A stretch of 64,000 nt of DNA. It comes from Novosphingobium sp. Rr 2-17. Lineage in GTDB: Bacteria; Pseudomonadota; Alphaproteobacteria; Sphingomonadales; Sphingomonadaceae. Position 1 is the stretch's first letter, and each line of letters starts with the position of its first letter. The stretch lies in contig NZ_AKFJ01000010.1 in NCBI RefSeq assembly GCF_000272475.1, positions 104,425-168,424 on the forward strand, written 5' to 3'. A model generated the notes under the pieces. That model saw nothing but the letters and a program-made list of their open reading frames with translations, searched no databases and was not told the origin of the DNA. Made by a program: the position numbers and the translations under genes. Positions 18,283 through 26,362 of this stretch are shown in pieces.

Positions 18283-19602
18283 TTAGCGGTATTGATCGAA
18301 AGCGGATGCTACTGCCCGCAAATACTGTCGCGATTTGATGGGAACGGACAAACGCCCCCCTTCGAGTGTTACGACGTTCCGATCTGCAAAGCCCTGCAGC
18401 TTCGTTCGTGCCGATGCGAAGGCATCTGTGCTGGCGCCATGCCGTGCAGCGAAGCGGTCCAAATCAAGCTCGCCGTCGCACAGAAGTCGCTCGATAGCCT
18501 CGCCGCGGATGCGGTCTTCAGCGCTGCGGGCGGCGCCTCGGACGGTGGGCAGCATTCCCGCCAGCGCGAATTGGCGATAGCGACCGACGTGCTTTTCGTT
18601 TTGCGCCAGCAATCCTGAAAACTGGCTGATCGAGGAGGCTCCGAGGCCGATGACGGACTCGCCGGGTTCATCGGTGAATCCCTGGAAGTTGCGCCGTAGC
18701 CGGCCTTGTCGCGCAGCGAGGGCGAGAGGGTCGGTCGGCAAGGCGAAGTGATCGAAGCCGATCGCCTCGTAGCCGGCGGCGACGAGCAGATCATGGGCAA
18801 GCTGCGCCTGGACGAACCGTTCGGGCCCTTGCGGCAGCGTCGCGGCGTCGATCATGCGCTGACGCGGCAGCAGACGAGGGTTGTGAGCATAGGCAAACAG
18901 CGCGATCCGGTCTGGCCGCATCGTCAGGGTCCGTTCGATCGTGTCCGCGACATCTTGCGAGGTCTGCAGCGGAAGGCCGTGGAGCAGATCGAAGTTTACC
19001 GCGAGAATCCCTGCTTCGCGCAAATCGTTGACAGCTTGTTCGACCATTTCTGCCGGCTGGACCCGGTTGATCCTTGCCTGGACGTGCGGGGCGAAGCACT
19101 GGACGCCCAGGCTGGCGCGCGTCACTCCCGCCTTGGCCATGACTTGTGCGTAGTCCGCACTTGCGAGGCGCGGGTCCAGCTCCACTGCGATTTCAGGCCG
19201 GGCGACGGCGTCGAAGCTGGTGCGCAAACGGTCGATCAGGCCTGCCAGTGCCGGTGCTGCCAAGGCGTTGGGGCTGCCGCCGCCGAAGTGGATCGAGACG
19301 ACTTGCCCCCGCATCAGCGGAGCGACGGTCGCGATCTCTGCTTCCAATGCCTCGATATAGCTATCGAGGCGACGCCCATTGCCGAGCGCTCCGGTATTGC
19401 AGCCGCAGTACCAGCAGATTTCCCGGCAATAGGGAATGTGGACGTAGAGCGAGACGGGTGTGCCCGGTGTCACGGCGCTAAGCGCCTGCGCGGTGTCCGG
19501 TGCCCCAATGCTGGAATGGAATTCCATGGCGGTGGGGTAGCTGGTGTAGCGCGGTACTGGCCGTTCGTAGACTTCGCTGAGGTAGCCGTTGTTCATGGCC
19601 AT
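18283..19602 (-). CDS. hemN: Oxygen-independent coproporphyrinogen III dehydrogenase
   Basis: A 439-residue radical-SAM enzyme that decarboxylates coproporphyrinogen III to protoporphyrinogen IX without oxygen. The cluster-binding motif PYCREICWYCGCN places Cys at 59, 63, 66 and 68, close to the E. coli HemN positions. The HFGGGSPN segment and the C-terminal HemN domain (GFTDEPGESVIGLGASSISQF) are present, which separates it from HemW. Its position beside Fnr and cytochrome bd genes fits haem supply at low oxygen. An in-frame ATG at 19596 is an alternative start with better spacing from AGGA. Confidence 0.93.
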   Translation of the reverse strand: MAMNNGYLSEVYERPVPRYTSYPTAMEFHSSIGAPDTAQALSAVTPGTPVSLYVHIPYCREICWYCGCNTGALGNGRRLDSYIEALEAEIATVAPLMRGQVVSIHFGGGSPNALAAPALAGLIDRLRTSFDAVARPEIAVELDPRLASADYAQVMAKAGVTRASLGVQCFAPHVQARINRVQPAEMVEQAVNDLREAGILAVNFDLLHGLPLQTSQDVADTIERTLTMRPDRIALFAYAHNPRLLPRQRMIDAATLPQGPERFVQAQLAHDLLVAAGYEAIGFDHFALPTDPLALAARQGRLRRNFQGFTDEPGESVIGLGASSISQFSGLLAQNEKHVGRYRQFALAGMLPTVRGAARSAEDRIRGEAIERLLCDGELDLDRFAARHGASTDAFASARTKLQGFADRNVVTLEGGRLSVPIKSRQYLRAVASAFDQYR

Positions 19603-19632
19603 CGTTCCTGCACGAAGGCCGCAGTGCTGTCT

Positions 19633-19646
19633 TTGCGCGGCGTCAA
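19633..19646. promoter_or_regulatory. Imperfect Fnr-type box upstream of ompW
   Basis: TTGCGCGGCGTCAA keeps TTG and TCAA of the Fnr palindrome. On the plus strand it lies about 40 bases upstream of the start point expected from a TCTAAT -10 element at 19667-19672, close to the usual class II activator position. Confidence 0.4.
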
Positions 19647-19702
19647 TGTCCTGGCGCTTTGTCCGTTCTAATTCATCCGCGTGCCATCAAAGGAGATGAA
19701 AG

Positions 19703-20377
19703 ATGCGGATTACCTCGGCTCTTGTGGGAGCAATCGCACTTGCCGGAGCAGCAGCAGCGCAGCCCGCGTTCGCGGCAGACGGTGACCAAACGCCAGACCA
19801 ACGCTGGATCGTTCGCTTGCGGGCGATCGCCGTCGAGCCGACCGGGAGCACGGGGCCAGTGGAGCCCAGCTTCCCTGCCGCGCACACCCACGTCGGTGGC
19901 GGTTACGCCCCCGAGCTCGACTTCACCTACATGGCTACCAAGCATATCGGCGCCGAGCTTATCCTGGGCACGACAAAGCACGGTATTTCCGGTCGCGGTT
20001 CACTGGACGGGATGAAGGTAGGCCATACGCGCGCGTTACCGCCTACCTTGACGCTGCAGTACCACTTCCTGCCTGACGCCGCGATCCGGCCTTACGTGGG
20101 GGCAGGGGTCAACTACACGATCTTCTATTCCTCCAAGGCCAGCGGGGCACTGCAGGAGGCGATCGGCGATACGAAGCTGCATTTGTCGGATAGCTTTGGC
20201 TACGCGGTGCAGGCCGGGGTCGATATCGATGTCACGAAGAAGATCTTCTTTAACGTCGACCTGAAGTACATCGATATGGACACGACCGCGAAGCTGACCA
20301 CGGGCAGCTTGGTCAACCGGGAACGCGTGCATATCGATCCACTGGTGCCGAGCGTCGGCATAGGCATGCGATTCTGA
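19703..20377 (+). CDS. ompW: OmpW-family outer-membrane protein
   Basis: 224 residues: a signal peptide ending in AQPAFAAD, then the OmpW pattern WIVRLRAIAVEP, THVGGGYAPELDFTYMATKHIGAELILGTTKH, LPPTLTLQYHFLPDAAIRPYVGAGVNYTIFY, closing in VPSVGIGMRF. OmpW proteins are eight-stranded barrels passing small hydrophobic molecules and are Fnr-controlled in several bacteria. AGGAG precedes the ATG. An imperfect Fnr-type box lies upstream on the correct face. The stop overlaps the following ORF by one base. Confidence 0.9.
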   Translation: MRITSALVGAIALAGAAAAQPAFAADGDQTPDQRWIVRLRAIAVEPTGSTGPVEPSFPAAHTHVGGGYAPELDFTYMATKHIGAELILGTTKHGISGRGSLDGMKVGHTRALPPTLTLQYHFLPDAAIRPYVGAGVNYTIFYSSKASGALQEAIGDTKLHLSDSFGYAVQAGVDIDVTKKIFFNVDLKYIDMDTTAKLTTGSLVNRERVHIDPLVPSVGIGMRF

Positions 20378-20907
20378 TGTCGGAGGTCGGCATGGCGGGC
20401 GCGTCGTTCGGCAGTTGGTACATGATCGATGAGATCGACTTGGCCGCATTGCTCGCCAATCACGCTGGCCTTGCTCGTCTTTGTGCGGAACTGGAGGCGG
20501 TCGCTGACCGCCTCCCTTCGCGTCCGACGAAGGCGGAGGTTGCGCGCCTGAGCGAGGAACTGCTCCTACGACTGCCCGCAAGCGATCGGCGCGATCGCAC
20601 GACGCTCAATCACATCTTCCTCGGCACCCACGATTCCGAGCCGGGCAAGGCCGCCCTCGCCGAAATCGGGCGCCAACGCTCGGTGTGCATTGGGCAGGCG
20701 CAGGATATTGCGAGCGTGTTGGACCCCAACGACCTGTCTAAACTGACGGTCGAAACGCTGGGTTACATGCTACGGTGTTTCTTCCAATCGAGCCGGCAGG
20801 CGATCGTGTTCGAAGAGCTGGCCGTGCTTCATCTTGCCGCCGCGCGGCTCACGGCAGAGGCCCGCGCTTTGCTGGTTGAAAGCGTGGCGCGGCATTGCGC
20901 CGAATAG
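20377..20907 (+). CDS. Helical protein of unknown function, possibly hemerythrin-like
   Basis: 176 residues, almost entirely helical by composition. No family can be assigned firmly. The pattern NHAGLARLCAELEAVADRLP, LRLPASDRRDR, IGQAQDIASVL, RCFFQSSRQAIVFEEL and LHLAAARLT resembles four-helix proteins of the hemerythrin/HHE type, with His and Glu spaced in the helices, but the full set of metal ligands is not evident. It starts on the last base of the ompW stop (TGATG), so it is probably co-translated with ompW. It is convergent with the Fnr regulator gene. The low-oxygen context would fit an oxygen- or NO-related role; this is inference. Confidence 0.6.
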   Translation: MSEVGMAGASFGSWYMIDEIDLAALLANHAGLARLCAELEAVADRLPSRPTKAEVARLSEELLLRLPASDRRDRTTLNHIFLGTHDSEPGKAALAEIGRQRSVCIGQAQDIASVLDPNDLSKLTVETLGYMLRCFFQSSRQAIVFEELAVLHLAAARLTAEARALLVESVARHCAE

Positions 20908-20936
20908 GCGTTCAGGACACCGCGCCGAATGGGCTT

Positions 20937-21638
20937 TCATGCCGCTGTGGCGATTTCTTCCAGCGCTGCTTCGCGCAGAATCGTGACGGCACGCCCGCCA
21001 GGCAGCGCGATAATGCCTGCCGCCCTCAACTTCGTCATCTGACGGCTCACCGTCTCGATCGTCAAGCCCAGCACCTCGGCAATGGCGCCACGAGAGAGGG
21101 GCAGGTCGAACGTCAGCGGGCCCTCTGGGGACGGCCTCATCCCGCTTGTCTTGCGAGCCATGACCATAAGGAAGCTGGCGACCCGCTCCCCGGCGGAGGC
21201 GCGTGCCAGCATCAACTGCCGCTCACGCGCTTCGTCCAGGGAGGACAGCGTCCGGCGCAGCAGTTCTCTCTCAAGCTTGGTATGCTGCTCCAGCGTTTCC
21301 TCGAAGGCCGTGGCGGGGAATACGCATACTTCGGCATCGCTGAGTGCGGTGATGCTGAAATCGTTGGTGCTTGCGTAAGGCCGGCCCACGAAGTCGGCGG
21401 GGTAGAGCAGCCCGACGGTCTGCTCGCGCCCGTCGGCTAGGGCGGCAGACACTTTGAACATGCCGGACAAGACGTTGCCGCAGGTTTGGCTTTCGTCGCC
21501 GGCCCAAGCGATGGTTTCCCCACGCTCGATGTGGCGCCGGCGGCCGATCTTGTTCAGATCGGCCAACTCGGCGTCATCGAGACTGCCGCACAACCCGACT
21601 TCGCGAACGCCACAGTCTTCACAGACACGCTTGCTCAT
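20937..21638 (-). CDS. Fnr-type oxygen-sensing transcription regulator
   Basis: 233 residues of the Crp/Fnr superfamily. The N-terminus carries Cys 6, 9 and 17 (spacing C-x2-C-x7-C, as in alphaproteobacterial FnrN/FnrL) and a further Cys at about 105 in EVCVFPA, matching the fourth ligand of the oxygen-labile 4Fe-4S cluster. The recognition helix GLTIETVSRQMTKL has the E--SR pattern that reads TTGA half-sites. The start at 21638 puts the Cys cluster right at the N-terminus with GGAG eight bases upstream. It lies beside cydX and ompW and probably controls the boxes at 24622, 19633 and perhaps 13844. Confidence 0.9.
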   Translation of the reverse strand: MSKRVCEDCGVREVGLCGSLDDAELADLNKIGRRRHIERGETIAWAGDESQTCGNVLSGMFKVSAALADGREQTVGLLYPADFVGRPYASTNDFSITALSDAEVCVFPATAFEETLEQHTKLERELLRRTLSSLDEARERQLMLARASAGERVASFLMVMARKTSGMRPSPEGPLTFDLPLSRGAIAEVLGLTIETVSRQMTKLRAAGIIALPGGRAVTILREAALEEIATAA

Positions 21639-21697
21639 ACATTTGCTCCGGGCCACTCTAAAGTCGCTGGGTGATCTTAGCGCGGCGGCTTCACGCT

Positions 21698-21823
21698 TCA
21701 AATGTGATTCGTATCGACCCGATCAGACTCTTGTTCGGGAATGGCGAATTCATACCATATCCCGTTCAGGATGCCGAAGCCGACTGCTAGGCCCAGGCCC
21801 AATATCCAAGCAAAGTACCACAT
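21698..21823 (-). CDS. cydX: Cytochrome bd small subunit CydX
   Basis: 41 residues: a single membrane helix in MWYFAWILGLGLAVGFGILN followed by GIWYEF, the CydX/YbgT signature. The peptide stabilises the haems of the CydAB oxidase. AGGAG lies ten bases upstream of the start, and the gene follows cydB by only 17 bases in the same direction. Confidence 0.88.
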   Translation of the reverse strand: MWYFAWILGLGLAVGFGILNGIWYEFAIPEQESDRVDTNHI

Positions 21824-21840
21824 GGCTGCATAACTCCTAG

Positions 21841-22974
21841 TCAGTAATAATCGGGATGGATGGCGGCGACAGCAGTGGTTACGCGGCCGCGCATCACGCG
21901 GAACGCCCAGGCGGTGTAGGCCAGCACCAGCGGCAGGAAAACGCAGGTGCAAAACAGCATGATCCCGAGCGTCTTGGCGCTGGACGAGGCATTCCAAACG
22001 GTCAGGCTGGAATGGGCATCGATGCTGGAAGGCAGGATGTAGGGGAACATCGACAAGCCGACCGTGGCGATGATCCCAGTCGCCGAGAGCGACGAGCCGC
22101 CGAAAGCTGCCCACTCGCGTCGGAACAGGATGCCGGCCAACGCCAGCAACGCACCGCCGAAGCCCAAGATCGGTGCCGCCATCATCCAGGGGTAGCGACC
22201 GTAGTTGTCCAGCCACGCGCCGGGAGCGGCCACGGTCGAGGTCCGCAACGGGTTGGACGGGCCGAACGTATCGGCGATGACTTCCATGCGGAAGCCAAGC
22301 TTCGTTGCCATGAACCCGCCGACCGCGAACAGCACCAGCGAGGCAACCGCCGCAATGCTCCCAAATTTGCGCGCACGATCATTAACCGGGCCATGCTCTA
22401 CTTTGAGCGCAACCCATGCCGAACCGTGCAGTACGAGCATGGCCACCGAAAGCAGGCCAGCCAGCAGGGTGAACGGAGTGAACAGGCCCAGGAAGCTGCC
22501 TTCGTAAAACGAACGCAAGTCGCCATCGAGCCGGAAGGGCGCGCCTTGAAGGACGTTGCCCACTGCCACGCCAAAGACCAGCGCAGGAACGAAACCGCCG
22601 ACGAACAGCGCCCAATCCCAACGGCTCCGCCATGCGGGGTCGGGCTTTTTGGAGCGGTATTTGAAGCCGACGGGGCGCAGGATCAGCGCGGCCAACACCA
22701 GGAACATCGCGAGGTAGAAGCCCGAAAAGCTCACGGCATAGACGAATGGCCAAGCCGCAAAGATCGCACCCCCGCCCAGAATGAACCAGACTTGGTTGCC
22801 TTCCCAGGTGGGCCCGATCGAGTTGATGACCATCCGCCGCTCGGCATCGCTTTTGGCGACGAAGGGCAGCAGCGCTGCGGTGCCAAGGTCGAAGCCATCG
22901 GTAAGCGCAAAGCCAATCAGAAGGACGCCAAGCAGCACCCACCAGATCAAGCGCAGGCTTTCATAATCGAACAT
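21841..22974 (-). CDS. cydB: Cytochrome bd ubiquinol oxidase subunit II
   Basis: About 377 residues with multiple membrane helices, starting MFDYESLRLIWWVLLGVLLIGFALTDGFDLG and carrying GPTWEGNQVW, both hallmarks of CydB. With CydA it forms the quinol oxidase that works at very low oxygen. The ATG at 22974 is preferred: AGAGG of the cydA 3' end lies seven bases upstream, whereas the in-frame ATG at 22980 would be only one base from it. It overlaps the cydA stop and is followed closely by cydX. Confidence 0.95.
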   Translation of the reverse strand: MFDYESLRLIWWVLLGVLLIGFALTDGFDLGTAALLPFVAKSDAERRMVINSIGPTWEGNQVWFILGGGAIFAAWPFVYAVSFSGFYLAMFLVLAALILRPVGFKYRSKKPDPAWRSRWDWALFVGGFVPALVFGVAVGNVLQGAPFRLDGDLRSFYEGSFLGLFTPFTLLAGLLSVAMLVLHGSAWVALKVEHGPVNDRARKFGSIAAVASLVLFAVGGFMATKLGFRMEVIADTFGPSNPLRTSTVAAPGAWLDNYGRYPWMMAAPILGFGGALLALAGILFRREWAAFGGSSLSATGIIATVGLSMFPYILPSSIDAHSSLTVWNASSSAKTLGIMLFCTCVFLPLVLAYTAWAFRVMRGRVTTAVAAIHPDYY

Positions 22975-22976
22975 GG

Positions 22977-24572
22977 TCATGCCTCTTGTTGAGCGAGGGC
23001 GGGGGCAGGAACGGGAGTTCTCGTCGAGATTGGCTCTCCGGCGTCGGGCTGCGTCGGGGTTTCGTATGGGCCGTGGGCGATGGTCCTCAGGATCAGACGG
23101 ATCTCGATCACGGCGAGGGTGCCGTACAGCGCGGTAAAGCCGATGATCGTCGTGATGACGGCGGCAGGCGTTAGCGAGGATGTTGCCAGGAATGTCGGCA
23201 GCACACCTTCGATCGCCCAGGGCTGGCGGCCAAATTCGGCCAGCATCCAGCCCAGTTCGATCGCGATCCACGGCACCGGGATCGCCCAGACGGCCAGGTG
23301 CAGGAACCAGCGCTTCCGATCATGCCACCGCAACGAGCAGAACGCGAAGGCCAGGCCGAACAACGCGATCATCGCAAAACCGCAACCCGCCATGAAGCGG
23401 AAGGACCAGAATGTGAACGATACGTTGGGTACGGTGTCCCATGCCGTCGTCGCGATGAGGGCGGGGCTGGCCTTGCGCGGATCGTCGACATGGCGCTTAA
23501 GCAGCAGGGCATAACCGAGATCGCGCTTGTGCAGTTCGAACTTGGCACGGGCGGCGGTATCGGTCGGGTTGGCCTTGAGTGTCTGAACCGCATCGTACGC
23601 GATGACACCAGAGGTAATCCGCTCCTGTGCCTTGAGCACCAGTTCGGAGATTCCGGTCACTTCCCCGTCAAGGCTGCGCGTGGCGATGAGGCCCAGCACC
23701 CACGGTATTTCGACCTTGTAGTGTGTCTCGCGCGCATTGATGTCGGGAATGCCGATCAGCGTCAGTCCGGCAGGGGCAGGCGCGGTGTGCCAAGCGGCCT
23801 CGATCGCGGCGAGCTTCATTTTCTGGTTGTCGGTAAGCACGTAGCCGCTCTCGTCTCCCAGCACGACCACCGAGAGCGAACCGGCCAGGCCGAACGCGGC
23901 GGCCACCGTCATCGAGCGTTTCGCAACGTCGACAAAGCGTCCGCGCAGTAGCCAGAACGATGATACCCCCAGCACCAGCACCGCGGCGCAGACGTAGCCG
24001 GCGCTCACGGCATGGACGAATTTGGCCTGCGCGATCGGGTTGAACAGCACCGCGCCAAAGTCGGTCACTTCCATGCGCATGGTTTCGGGGTTGAAGCTTG
24101 CGCCTGCCGGATTCTGCATCCAGCCATTGGCAATCAGGATCCACAGCGCCGAAAGATTGGTGCCTAGCGCCACCATGAACGTGACCAACAAGTGGCCCAA
24201 TTTCGACAAGCGATCCCAACCAAAGAACATGAGGCCCACGAAAGTCGCTTCGAGGAAAAAGGCCATCAGCCCCTCGATCGCGAGCGGAGCCCCGAAAATG
24301 TCGCCGACATAGTGGGAAAAGTAAGACCAGTTGGTCCCGAATTGGAATTCCATGGTGAGGCCGGTCGCGACCCCCAGCACGAAATTGATGCCGAATATCT
24401 TGCCCCAGAACCGGGTAGTCACGCGCCATATCTCACGGCCGGTCATCACGTAGACCGCCTCCATGATGACAAGCATGAACGACAGGCCGAGCGTTAGCGG
24501 CACGAACAGGAAATGATAAAGCGCGGTAAGCGCGAATTGTAGGCGCGAGAGATCGATGACCGATGGGTCCAT
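22977..24572 (-). CDS. cydA: Cytochrome bd ubiquinol oxidase subunit I
   Basis: 531 residues. The N-terminus LTALYHFLFVPLTLGLSFML carries the haem-ligand His, the first quarter has ATGLTMEFQFGTNW, and the conserved GRQPW motif is intact (LGWMLAEFGRQPWAIEGVLPT). The region SELVLKAQERITSGVIAYDAV to KRDLGYALLLKR is consistent with a long quinol-binding Q-loop as in the E. coli enzyme. AAGGAG precedes the start. A perfect Fnr-type palindrome is centred about 57 bases upstream of the start codon, placed so that it could activate from -41.5 with a short leader. First gene of cydABX. Confidence 0.96.
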   Translation of the reverse strand: MDPSVIDLSRLQFALTALYHFLFVPLTLGLSFMLVIMEAVYVMTGREIWRVTTRFWGKIFGINFVLGVATGLTMEFQFGTNWSYFSHYVGDIFGAPLAIEGLMAFFLEATFVGLMFFGWDRLSKLGHLLVTFMVALGTNLSALWILIANGWMQNPAGASFNPETMRMEVTDFGAVLFNPIAQAKFVHAVSAGYVCAAVLVLGVSSFWLLRGRFVDVAKRSMTVAAAFGLAGSLSVVVLGDESGYVLTDNQKMKLAAIEAAWHTAPAPAGLTLIGIPDINARETHYKVEIPWVLGLIATRSLDGEVTGISELVLKAQERITSGVIAYDAVQTLKANPTDTAARAKFELHKRDLGYALLLKRHVDDPRKASPALIATTAWDTVPNVSFTFWSFRFMAGCGFAMIALFGLAFAFCSLRWHDRKRWFLHLAVWAIPVPWIAIELGWMLAEFGRQPWAIEGVLPTFLATSSLTPAAVITTIIGFTALYGTLAVIEIRLILRTIAHGPYETPTQPDAGEPISTRTPVPAPALAQQEA

Positions 24573-24621
24573 GGCGCGTCTCCTTCTCCCCGGTCCCTAG
24601 CGCGCAATCGCAGGTGCAACC

Positions 24622-24635
24622 TTGACCCTGGTCAA
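24622..24635. promoter_or_regulatory. Fnr box between cydA and cydD
   Basis: TTGACCCTGGTCAA is a perfect palindrome with half-sites TTGAC and GTCAA. It lies in the 98-base gap between the divergent cydA and cydD starts, and an Fe-S Fnr gene is 3 kb away. Confidence 0.75.
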
Positions 24636-24670
24636 AGATATCGGAGCCGCCCCATGCGAAACGCAAAGCC

Positions 24671-26362
24671 ATGAATACGACTGCTCTTGATGCGCCACGC
24701 GATCATGCCGCCGATCGCCGATACCTGTCTGAGATCGCCCGGAATGGCGGGTCCCGGAAGAGGGGCCGGAAGAGTGGAGGAATGTCGACGACGCTGCTGC
24801 TGTTGGACACAGTGGGGGCTATCGGTTTCGCAGGGGGGATCGCAGGTGCGATTTCTACCGCAGCGAACGGGGCAGTTTCGATCGAGGCTTGGCCACGGTT
24901 GGGCCCATGGCTGGCGCTGATGCTGGCGGCGGGCCTGTTGCGCGGTGTCTGCGCGTCGCTCTCGGCGCAAGTGGGAGCCAAGGACGCGTTTCTTGCCAAA
25001 CGCCGGTTGCGCCAGCGCATCGTAGGCGCAGCGTTGCGGCAACCGGTCGGACAGAGCGATACCGGCACCCTCACGGCGGCTGTGGTTGACGAGGTAGAGG
25101 CCATCGACGGCTATGTCGCGCGCTTCCTTCCCGCCCGCCGCGCCGCTGCACTCGGGCCGCTGCTGGTGCTTATCGCAGCGGCCTGGGCTAGTCCGATATC
25201 GGCGGCGATCCTGGCTTTTACGCTGCTGCCGTTCGTGGCCGCCATGATCCTGGCGGGTGGGTCGGCAGCGGATGAGACGCGGCGGCAATTCGCGATGCTG
25301 GCGCGCTTGTCCGGCCTGTTCGCCGACCGCGTGCGGGCTTTGCCCGTCGTGTTGGCCTTCCGCGCCGAGGAGGCGCAGGCCACGGTCATCGCCGGCGCCG
25401 CGCGCGAGGCGGCTGATCGCACGCTCAAAGTGCTGGCGATCGCATTCCTGTCGTCTGCCGCGCTGGAGTTTTTCGGGGCGCTTTCGGTGGCGCTGGTGGC
25501 AGTCTATGCCGGGTTCAACCTGCTGGGCTTGCTGCCTTTTCCTGTTCCCGAGCATCTCGATCTGGCCCACGCTTTCTTCGTGCTCGCACTGGCGCCCGAA
25601 TTCTACGCGCCGATGCGCCGCCTCGCTGCGGCTTATCATGACCAACAAGCCGCGCAGGCCGCAGCAGAAAGGCTGCGCGGCTTGGAGGCGGCAGCCGTGC
25701 CCATCGCCAGCCGCGTATCGTTCACGCGGCCCCCCGCGCTCACGTTCCGATCGGTCTCCATCCGCTACTCCGAAGGCGAGCGCGACGCGGTGCGCGACTT
25801 TTCCTTGTCGGTGATGCCCGGCGAGACGGTGGTCCTGGCGGGCCCCTCGGGCTGCGGCAAGACCAGCCTCCTGCATGCGCTGCTCGGGCTTGCCCCCATC
25901 ACCCAGGGTTTCGTCGAGGTCGATGGCTATGCGCTCGCACCCTACGAGCGGCTACCGGCGTCCTGGGCCGGGCAATCGCCGATGCTGCTGGCCGGCACCT
26001 TGCGCGAAAACATCGCGCTCGCCCGACCTGGCGCCAGCGACGCTGAGATTCAGGCCGCTGCCATGGACGCAGGGATGGCGCCGGTCCTTGCCACGCGTGG
26101 CCTTGATGCCGTCATCGACTCTCGCGGCAGCGGTTTGTCCGGCGGCGAGCGACGGCGGATCGGCCTTGCCCGCGCGCTTCTACGCGACGCTCCGCTGCTG
26201 CTGTTGGACGAGCCGACCGCCCACCTCGACAGCGTTTCCGAAGCAGCGCTCATCGCCACGATCGCCCAGGTCGCCAAGGGCCGTACCGTCCTCATCGCCA
26301 CCCACAGCGAACGGCTCTTCGGCATTGCCGACCACTTGGTCCGACTGGATATCCACGAATGA
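24671..26362 (+). CDS. cydD: CydD subunit of the glutathione/cysteine ABC exporter
   Basis: 563 residues: an N-terminal six-helix membrane domain (about 40-330) and a C-terminal ATPase with Walker A GPSGCGKTS, signature LSGGERRRIGLARALL and Walker B LLLLDEPTAHLD. CydDC exports thiols to the periplasm and is needed to assemble cytochrome bd, which fits its position divergent from cydABX. No strong ribosome-binding site precedes the ATG at 24671, so a start a little downstream is possible. It overlaps cydC by four bases (ATGA). Confidence 0.92.
   Translation: MNTTALDAPRDHAADRRYLSEIARNGGSRKRGRKSGGMSTTLLLLDTVGAIGFAGGIAGAISTAANGAVSIEAWPRLGPWLALMLAAGLLRGVCASLSAQVGAKDAFLAKRRLRQRIVGAALRQPVGQSDTGTLTAAVVDEVEAIDGYVARFLPARRAAALGPLLVLIAAAWASPISAAILAFTLLPFVAAMILAGGSAADETRRQFAMLARLSGLFADRVRALPVVLAFRAEEAQATVIAGAAREAADRTLKVLAIAFLSSAALEFFGALSVALVAVYAGFNLLGLLPFPVPEHLDLAHAFFVLALAPEFYAPMRRLAAAYHDQQAAQAAAERLRGLEAAAVPIASRVSFTRPPALTFRSVSIRYSEGERDAVRDFSLSVMPGETVVLAGPSGCGKTSLLHALLGLAPITQGFVEVDGYALAPYERLPASWAGQSPMLLAGTLRENIALARPGASDAEIQAAAMDAGMAPVLATRGLDAVIDSRGSGLSGGERRRIGLARALLRDAPLLLLDEPTAHLDSVSEAALIATIAQVAKGRTVLIATHSERLFGIADHLVRLDIHE

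Noticed and set aside
20895..20937. Direct repeat GCGCCGAAT twice near the end of the orphan gene as an attachment site
   Set aside because: Only nine bases, no integrase or tRNA nearby, and the spacing fits chance in GC-rich DNA.
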